This document shows, piece by piece, positions 58,402 through 64,000 of a stretch of DNA of 64,000 bases. The notes under the pieces were generated by a model, which was not told the DNA's origin, made no database searches, and saw only the letters and a list, made by a program, of their open reading frames with translations. Position numbers and translations under genes: made by a program. Within the stretch, counting starts at the first letter, position 1. Every line of letters starts with the position of its first letter. Origin of the DNA: Pyxidicoccus trucidator (GTDB taxonomy: Bacteria > Myxococcota > Myxococcia > Myxococcales > Myxococcaceae); the NCBI RefSeq assembly GCF_010894435.1, contig NZ_JAAIXZ010000006.1, positions 310,001-374,000 on the forward strand. The letters run 5' to 3'.

Positions 58402-59271
58402 TCAGTCGCCTCGCGTGCCGCCCATGCCTGGAAGCTGACGCCGGAGGAACTCACCCGGAGGGCTTCCGGCAAACTGGCGGAAGTCGCGTATCAGGTGGGC
58501 CTGGTCGTAGTAGCCGTGCGCGTACGCGATGCTGGCCCAGCTCTCAGGGCTGCCAGCCTTGAGCCGTTGGATGACGCGGTCGAAGCGGACGAGCCGCGCC
58601 AACAGCTTGGGCGGCAGGCCCAGCTCCTCGTTGAAGCGGCTGATGAGGTGCTTCTGGCTGTAGCCCAGCTCGTCCGCGAGCGCGCCAATCTCCACCACGC
58701 CCCCACTCGCCTGGAGCCGTTGCCAGGCCCACGTCACGCAGTCGGAGATGGCGCGGGCCTCGAGGATGCGGCGGAGGAGCAGCCTGTCGAGCAACACGAA
58801 ACGGGCCTCCCAGCCGGGAGCGTCGTGGAGTTGCTCCGTCAGCAGCGGGCCCTCGGCGCCGAAGACCTCGTCGAGTCCCACCACCCTGCGCGCCAGGTGA
58901 CGCATGGGCAGGCCGAAGAACAGCCGCGCGCCCACGGGCGTGAAGTTGACCTGCACGCCGCTCATCGCGCCCGGTGTCTCGGTGAGGGAGAACGCGTCGT
59001 CCAGGCCGGCGACGAAGCCGGAGGCATGACGCGCGGACCGGCTCGGGTCGCGCGAGTCGAAGACGCGCAGCGCTGGGCCGAAGTCGATGATGAGCACCAC
59101 CTGCGGCGAGGGCAGCTCCCGGCGGCGCATGGGTCCTGGCGTGCGCTCGCTGTAGCCCATGTAGGAACCGAGGACGTACTCGCGGAGCCGTGGGTCCGGA
59201 GCGCCGGACACCAGCTCCCACGAGCCTTCGGCCGACTCATGGCGCGTGGCGTGGGCGCGGGGAACGTGCAT
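58402..59271 (-). CDS. AraC-family transcription regulator
   Basis: A 289-residue regulator. The N-terminal effector domain (about 1-165) is of the DUF6597-like AraC type (LREYVLGSYMGYSERTPGPM, QVVLIIDFG, GVQVNFTPVGARLFFGLPMR). The C-terminal AraC DNA-binding domain has two helix-turn-helix units (IGALADELGYSQKHLISRFN, IAYAHGYYDQAHLIRDFRQ). GGAGG about ten bases upstream supports the ATG at 59271. Upstream, between it and a VOC-family gene read in the same direction, lie two tandem copies of a palindromic repeat, likely the binding site for this or another regulator. Confidence 0.88.
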   Translation of the reverse strand: MHVPRAHATRHESAEGSWELVSGAPDPRLREYVLGSYMGYSERTPGPMRRRELPSPQVVLIIDFGPALRVFDSRDPSRSARHASGFVAGLDDAFSLTETPGAMSGVQVNFTPVGARLFFGLPMRHLARRVVGLDEVFGAEGPLLTEQLHDAPGWEARFVLLDRLLLRRILEARAISDCVTWAWQRLQASGGVVEIGALADELGYSQKHLISRFNEELGLPPKLLARLVRFDRVIQRLKAGSPESWASIAYAHGYYDQAHLIRDFRQFAGSPPGEFLRRQLPGMGGTRGD

Positions 59272-59342
59272 GGCGTGGAAACCTCCGGGCACCGGGCGGT
59301 TCCGGGTCTACCACGGCTGACCGGCAGGCGAACGGGGTGCCG

Positions 59343-59441
59343 GCCCACGGCAGGAAGGAACGTTCGTTCCACTTGGGATGCGCGCGGCGCGGGTGAGGCA
59401 CGGCTCGGCACGCCCACGGCAGGAAGGAACGTTCGTTCCAC
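59343..59441. repeat. Two tandem palindrome-bearing repeats upstream of the AraC gene
   Basis: The 30-base unit gcccacggcaggaaggaacg then ttcgttccac occurs at 59343-59372 and 59412-59441, exactly 69 bases apart. Similarity continues into the following bases (tgggatgc). Each holds GGAACG-TT-CGTTCC, a 14-base dyad (59357-59370 and 59426-59439). It is a candidate double operator. Confidence 0.75.
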
Positions 59442-59481
59442 CTGGGATGCACGTGGCCCCTGGGTTGAGGGATCCGTTGCC

Positions 59482-60234
59482 TCAGGACCTTCGGGTGGAC
59501 TGATGCAGGGCGAAGGCAGCGCCCTGCGCGTCCTCGCACTGGGCGACGCGGTCTCCGCCGGGGACCTGCATCGGCCCGTTCAGCACCCGGCCACCGAGCG
59601 CCCGCACCTTCTCGACCGAGGCCTCGAGGTCAGCCACCGTCAGGTAGAAGAGCCAGTGGGTGTGGATGGACGGAAGGCGCGCCGTATTGACCAGGCCGCC
59701 CACGTCCCGCCCGGCGCATTCCCAGGTGAACAACTGGTACGTGCCCACCTCGGGCCCCAGCTCCAGCGTCCCGGTCATCCGCCAGCCGAAAAGCTCCGAG
59801 TAGCAGGACGCCGCGTGCTCACGGTCGGTCGTGTTGAGTTCGTGCCAGCCGACAGCACCGAGTCCCACGCCAGACCTTCCGGAGCTCATCGCGAAGACCG
59901 CGCCCTGCGCGTCACGAATCACGGCGACGCGCTGGCCCGGCGCGGGCTGCTGCACGGGGCCCAGCACCTGGCCACCGAGCGCCACGAAGCGCCGCGCCGA
60001 AGCCTCGACGTCGTCCACCCCGATGTGGCCGAGCCAGTGCGCCGGAGCGCCCTGGGCCCGCGCCCGCTCGGGAAGGGCCATGAGCTCGCCCACGCGCTGC
60101 TCACCCGCGCACAACACCCGGGAGTCTCCCGAGCGTTGCACCTGCCAGCCCATGAGGCCCACGTAGAACGCCTGGGCCCCATCCACGTCCGTGGTCCTCA
60201 AGTCATACGAAACGAACGCGCCGGAAGTCGCCAT
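59482..60234 (-). CDS. VOC (glyoxalase-like) protein with two domains
   Basis: A 250-residue protein with two tandem VOC betaalphabetabetabeta modules: the first starts MATSGAFVSYDLRTTDVDGA (through VIRDAQGAVFAM) and the second at about 125 (WHELNTTDREHAASCYSELF through DRVAQCEDAQGAAFALHQS). These fold as small-molecule or metal-binding domains; some act as glyoxalases or resistance proteins. The usual metal ligands are not all identifiable, so a specific reaction cannot be assigned. It is upstream of the AraC gene, with the tandem dyads between. Confidence 0.82.
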   Translation of the reverse strand: MATSGAFVSYDLRTTDVDGAQAFYVGLMGWQVQRSGDSRVLCAGEQRVGELMALPERARAQGAPAHWLGHIGVDDVEASARRFVALGGQVLGPVQQPAPGQRVAVIRDAQGAVFAMSSGRSGVGLGAVGWHELNTTDREHAASCYSELFGWRMTGTLELGPEVGTYQLFTWECAGRDVGGLVNTARLPSIHTHWLFYLTVADLEASVEKVRALGGRVLNGPMQVPGGDRVAQCEDAQGAAFALHQSTRRS

Positions 60235-60487
60235 CGCGCGAGGCTAACTCGCTGCCTCGCGGTGAGCGACCGCCAGACCGACCGTGAACGGACGTGACGA
60301 GGAGTCGCCGGAGGCTCGCGAGCCCCGGCGCCTACCCGCTCGAGAGCCCGGAGAAGTGCCCTCCGGAAGGCGTCAGGGACTGACCTGAAACCCCTCGACC
60401 CGTTTCAGCCAGGTCGGTGAACCGTGCTCGGAGGGTGGCCAATGCCCCCTCCGAGGAGGCTGTCTCAACCGACCACACTGAAGCGGC

Positions 60488-61972
60488 TTAGAACCACTTC
60501 GGCGACGGGCGCGGCGGACGCGGCGGAGCCTCGGGAGCCTTGCCCTGCGCCTGCGACACGGCGCCGGCCGGACGCGACTGCGCGCCCCCCGAGCTCCGAG
60601 CGGCCTGCGGGCCACTCCGGCCGGAGCTGGAGCCCCTGCCACCGCCCTGGGCCGAGCGACCGCCCTCGGAACGCCCTTCACCCCGGCCGCCACCGCCACG
60701 GCGCCGCGCCGGCCCGGAGGGATGCGCTCCACCACCGCCGCCACCGCCACGCGACTGGCCACGGCCACCGCCCCGGCTCATCGGAGGACGGTCCGGCTCG
60801 GCGGGAGCCGTGTAGTCGGCGGGACGGGGCCCCGTCTTGCCGGCGCGGTACGGATGGTCTTCCACCACCGGCACGCTGCGGCGGATGGTGCGCTCGATGT
60901 CACGCAGGTACGCGCGCTCCTCGCCGTCGCAGAACGACACGGCCGTGCCGCTGGCGCCCGCGCGGCCGGTGCGGCCGATGCGGTGCACGTACTGCTCGGG
61001 CACGTTGGGCAGGTCGTAGTTGATGACGTGGCTCAGCCCGTCGATGTCGATGCCGCGCGCGGCGATGTCCGTCGCCACCAGCACGCGGAGCGAGCCGGCG
61101 CGGAAGTCATCCAGCGCACGCTCGCGGGCGTTCTGGCTCTTGTTGCCGTGGATGGCGGCGGCATTCACCCCCGCGCCCTCCAACTGCTTCGCCACGCGGT
61201 TGGCGCCGTGCTTCGTACGAGTGAAGACGAGCGCGCGGGCGATGCGGCCCTCCTTCAGCAAGTGCGTCAGCAGGCCGCGCTTCTGCTCGCGCTCCACGAA
61301 GTACACCTGCTGGCTGACCGTCTCCGCGGTGCTGGAGACGGGCGTCACCTCCACCCGGATGGGGTTGGTGAGGATGTTGCGCGACAGGTCCACGATTTCG
61401 GGCGGCATCGTGGCGCTGAAGAAGAGCGTCTGCCGCTTCTGGGGCAGCGCCTTGATGACCTTGCGCACGTCATGGATGAAGCCCATGTCGAGCATGCGGT
61501 CCGCCTCGTCGAGCACGAAGACCTCGAGCGAGCGCAGGGACACGAAGCCCTGGTCCATCAGGTCGAGCAGGCGGCCCGGCGTGGCGACCAGCACGTCCAC
61601 GCCGCTGCGGAGCGCCTGCACCTGCGGATTCTGGCCCACGCCGCCGAAGACGACGGCATGGCGCAGGGGGAGGTTCTTGCCGTACGTGACGAAGCTCTCA
61701 CCCACCTGCCCCGCCAGTTCGCGGGTGGGGGTGAGCACGAGGCAGCGCACGGGCCGCGCGCCGGCCGCGGGCGCCTTGGCGGAGAGCCGCTGGAGGATGG
61801 GGAGCGCGAAGGCGGCCGTCTTGCCGGTACCCGTCTGCGCCACGCCGAGGATGTCCTTGCCCTCCAGCGCATGCGGGATGGCCTTCGCCTGGATGGGAGT
61901 GGGCGTCGTGTAGCCCTCGGCCTTGACCGCGCGCAGCAGGGTGTCGTGAAGCTGAAGTTCGTCGAAAGTCAT
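60488..61972 (-). CDS. rhlE: DEAD-box RNA helicase, RhlE type
   Basis: A 494-residue ATP-dependent RNA helicase. All family motifs appear: Q motif ([13 protein letters not shown]), [41 protein letters not shown] and [10 protein letters not shown]. After the core (about 380 residues) comes a Gly/Arg/Ser-rich tail ([36 protein letters not shown]) that binds RNA nonspecifically. RhlE enzymes remodel RNA and help ribosome assembly and cold adaptation. The ATG follows AGGA by five bases. A 9-base-pair hairpin lies in its upstream leader. Confidence 0.93.
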   Translation of the reverse strand: MTFDELQLHDTLLRAVKAEGYTTPTPIQAKAIPHALEGKDILGVAQTGTGKTAAFALPILQRLSAKAPAAGARPVRCLVLTPTRELAGQVGESFVTYGKNLPLRHAVVFGGVGQNPQVQALRSGVDVLVATPGRLLDLMDQGFVSLRSLEVFVLDEADRMLDMGFIHDVRKVIKALPQKRQTLFFSATMPPEIVDLSRNILTNPIRVEVTPVSSTAETVSQQVYFVEREQKRGLLTHLLKEGRIARALVFTRTKHGANRVAKQLEGAGVNAAAIHGNKSQNARERALDDFRAGSLRVLVATDIAARGIDIDGLSHVINYDLPNVPEQYVHRIGRTGRAGASGTAVSFCDGEERAYLRDIERTIRRSVPVVEDHPYRAGKTGPRPADYTAPAEPDRPPMSRGGGRGQSRGGGGGGGAHPSGPARRRGGGGRGEGRSEGGRSAQGGGRGSSSGRSGPQAARSSGGAQSRPAGAVSQAQGKAPEAPPRPPRPSPKWF

Positions 61973-62373
61973 GTCGTCCTGGGAAACGGATTCGGTAAAC
62001 CCGCCTCCTCCCAGAGAAGGAGGAGGCCCGCGCAGCGCACCCGTTCGGGCTCATGCCCAGGGCGCCTGGCGGTGCGCGGTCGGGCCCGAATGGCCGAACC
62101 GCTTTGGGAACGTGGTGGAACAGGAGGGGTGCCCCCCCCATTCCGGAGCTTCGGCGGGGGACCCTGCACGCTCCCGGCTCCAAAGTCGCGTGAAATCAAT
62201 AGCTTGACATGCGTTTTCCAGAGCAGGCATTCGCCACCAGGGAGCGCCCGGAAAGCTGGCTGCTCGTTGGAGGACGAAGGACCGGCCATGCGCTCTGGCA
62301 TGGGGAAGGAAGCGCCGTGCCGGGGAGCGGGCCCCGGGACCGACTACCGCAGTCCCGAGGCCCTCACCTCACC
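61973..62373. other. Leader/intergenic region of 401 bases upstream of the helicase
   Basis: Between the helicase start and the stop of the elongation factor gene on the same strand. The part next to the helicase contains an inverted repeat gcctcctcc / ggaggaggc (62003-62011, 62019-62027) that could form a hairpin about 30 bases upstream of the start codon. TTGACA near 62203 on the plus strand has no gene downstream. No coding sequence was found in the rest. Confidence 0.5.
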
Positions 62374-64000
62374 TCACACCCGCGCTTCAGCCTGCGCCGT
62401 CTGGAGCGACTCCGGCACCGGCTCGTACGAGCCCAGACGCATGCTGGCCTGGGCCCGTCCCTGCGTGCGGCTGCGCAGGCCGTTCACGTAGCCGAAGAGG
62501 TTGGCCATGGGCACCCGGGCGGAGACCACCCGCACGGAGCCACGCGCCTCCATCCCCAGCACCCGCCCGCGCCGCGCGGACAGGTCCCCGAGCACCTCGC
62601 CCAGGTACTCCTCGGGCGTCGTCACCTCCACCGCCATCACCGGCTCCAGCGCCAGCACGCCCGCGCTGTGCACCGCCTCCTGCAGCGCCAGCGAACCCGC
62701 CATGGAGAACGCCTGCGGCGTGGAGTCCTTCACGTGCGTGCCGCCATCCACCAGTCGCACCTCCACGTCCACCAGCGGGATGCCGTCCCGCACGCCGCGT
62801 CCCATGGCGCCGGCCACGCCCTTTTCGATGGCGGGGACCAGCTCCCTCGGAATGCTGCCGCCCCGCGTGTCGTCCACGAAGACGAGCCCCGCCCCTCGCG
62901 GCGCGGGACCCACGTCCAGCACCACGTGCGCGTACTGTCCGGGCCCGCCCGTCTGACGGACATGGCGGTACTCCTGGCGCACGCCGCGCCGGATCGTGTC
63001 GCGGTACGCCACCTTGGGCTGTCCCACGCGCGCCTCCACTCCGTACTCCGTCAGCAACCGAGACACGACCACCTCCAGGTGCAGCTCACCCATGCCGGAC
63101 AGCAGCACCTGGCCGCTCTCCGGATCCACGCCCACCCGTAGCGACGGGTCCTCCGCCGCCAGCCGGTGCAGGCCGTCTTCCAGCTTCGTCAGCTCCGCGG
63201 GCGAGCGCGCCTCCACGGCGAGCTGCACCACGGGCTCCAGGACGCCCAGCGACTCCAGCACCACCGGAGCCTCCGGGTCGCACAGCGTGTCGCCCGTGCG
63301 CACGCCCTTCAGGCCGAGCGCCGCGCAGATGTCTCCCGCGTGTACCTCCGCCACCTCCTCGCGGCGGTTGGCATGCATGAACATCAGGCGGCCTACCCGC
63401 TCGCGCTTCCCGGTGACGGGATTGAGCAGGACGGTGCCCGCGCGCAGCGTGCCCGAGTAGACGCGCAGGAAGACGATTCCGCCCACGGCCTTGTCGCTCA
63501 TCATCTTGAACGCCAGGGCGGTAGGAGGACCCGCATCCGACGCGGGACGGGAGACACGCTCTTCCCGGCCAGGAACACAGCCCTCGACGGCGGGCAGGTC
63601 CGAAGGCGCGGGCAGGTAGTTGACGACGGCATCCAGCAACATCTGCACTCCCTTCTTCTTGAAGGCCGACCCGCACAGCACCGGCACCAGGGTCCGCGAG
63701 AGGGTGCCCGCGCGCAGCGCGCGCTCCAGGTCCTCCGCGGTGACTTCTTCCAGCCGTCCCTCCACGAACTTCTCCAGCACCGTGGCGTCCACGTCCGCAC
63801 ACGCCTCGATGAGGCGCAGCCGCAGCGCCTCCGCCTCCTCGCGCAGCGCCCCAGTGAGAGGCTCCTCGCGGTACTGGCCGTCCTCTCCCTCGAAGAAGAT
63901 GGCCACCATCCGCACCACGTCCACGAGGCCCCGGAAGTCCGAGCCCTCACCGATGGGCGACTGCACCGCCACCGGACGCGCACCGAGCCGCTCTTCGATG
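62374..64000 (-). CDS. fusA: Elongation factor G paralogue, C-terminal part (cut by window edge)
   Basis: The last 541 residues of a translational GTPase of EF-G type; the N-terminal G-domain lies beyond the window. In view: the end of domain I ([20 protein letters not shown]), [20 protein letters not shown], domain II (KVKR-like region; [19 protein letters not shown]), domain III ([20 protein letters not shown]), domain IV ([11 protein letters not shown]) and domain V ([19 protein letters not shown]). All domains are regular and the stop is normal, so it looks functional. Differences from the standard sequence suggest a second EF-G copy, such as are common in myxobacteria, but the housekeeping copy cannot be excluded without the N-terminus. 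Confidence 0.88.
   Translation of the reverse strand, partial: IEERLGARPVAVQSPIGEGSDFRGLVDVVRMVAIFFEGEDGQYREEPLTGALREEAEALRLRLIEACADVDATVLEKFVEGRLEEVTAEDLERALRAGTLSRTLVPVLCGSAFKKKGVQMLLDAVVNYLPAPSDLPAVEGCVPGREERVSRPASDAGPPTALAFKMMSDKAVGGIVFLRVYSGTLRAGTVLLNPVTGKRERVGRLMFMHANRREEVAEVHAGDICAALGLKGVRTGDTLCDPEAPVVLESLGVLEPVVQLAVEARSPAELTKLEDGLHRLAAEDPSLRVGVDPESGQVLLSGMGELHLEVVVSRLLTEYGVEARVGQPKVAYRDTIRRGVRQEYRHVRQTGGPGQYAHVVLDVGPAPRGAGLVFVDDTRGGSIPRELVPAIEKGVAGAMGRGVRDGIPLVDVEVRLVDGGTHVKDSTPQAFSMAGSLALQEAVHSAGVLALEPVMAVEVTTPEEYLGEVLGDLSARRGRVLGMEARGSVRVVSARVPMANLFGYVNGLRSRTQGRAQASMRLGSYEPVPESLQTAQAEARV

Noticed and set aside
59343-59441. CRISPR-like pair of repeats.
   Set aside because: Only two units exist, the repeat is a palindrome, and no Cas gene is near.
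62203-62230. TTGACA followed by GCATTC on the plus strand near the helicase leader.
   Set aside because: The -10 match is poor and no plus-strand gene lies downstream.

Overview
The window comes from a myxobacterium of the Myxococcus/Corallococcus type (order Myxococcales). GC is high (about 80% in sampled lines of core genes) with strong third-position bias, so long open frames also run antisense to most genes. Typical myxobacterial families are dense: Ser/Thr kinases fused to STAND ATPase, TPR or histidine-kinase modules, a kinase paired with a lineage-specific sigma-70-like factor, an AgmX-like GYF/TonB-like protein, a CDDGN-repeat (DUF4215) lipoprotein, a DUF2378 protein, an Imm11 protein and many short lipoproteins.

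Layout. 0-2.5 kb: a lipoprotein cut by the window edge, an orphan Imm11 gene and a phytoene desaturase. 2.6-8 kb: a giant kinase-like/ATPase/GAF/histidine kinase converging on clpX (8.05-9.33 kb) across a strong shared terminator. 9.5-14 kb: a conserved unknown, an AgmX-like protein, truA, a 54-residue ribbon-helix-helix regulator missed by length cut-offs, a predicted barrel protein and a lipoprotein with its own promoter and terminator. 14.1-21.8 kb: a three-gene unit of kinase-STAND-coiled coil, TPR/PEGA-like protein and CDDGN-repeat lipoprotein, followed by a leucine-rich-repeat lipoprotein. 23.8-28.6 kb: a lower-GC accessory block (53-63% in sampled lines) with an NlpC/P60 peptidase, an exported unknown and a rifampicin phosphotransferase. 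28.7-44.3 kb: surface and secreted functions, with two M23 peptidase lipoproteins carrying different C-terminal repeats, a kinase-sigma pair, an Ig-domain pseudogene, an esterase and a CARDB-repeat lipoprotein.

44.4-48.8 kb is a sulfur-transfer neighbourhood: LarE, a variant APS kinase with a lysine/alanine-rich tail, a JAMM peptidase, a degenerate E1-like protein, a ThiS/MoaD-type carrier ending in Gly-Gly, a TusA-like protein and an intact E1-like enzyme. The genes overlap or sit close together, which points to a protein-bound sulfur carrier system similar in parts list to the mycobacterial CysO/Mec+ pathway and to the JAB-E1-ThiS-SirA clusters known from bacteria, but with an unusual second E1-like protein. 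49-64 kb: a two-component pair, a GH5 lipoprotein, an ABC exporter whose permease is fused to an M1 aminopeptidase, a DUF2378 protein, an AraC regulator and a VOC protein separated by tandem palindromic repeats, a RhlE-type RNA helicase and an EF-G paralogue cut by the right edge. No rRNA, tRNA, CRISPR array or insertion sequence was recognised.
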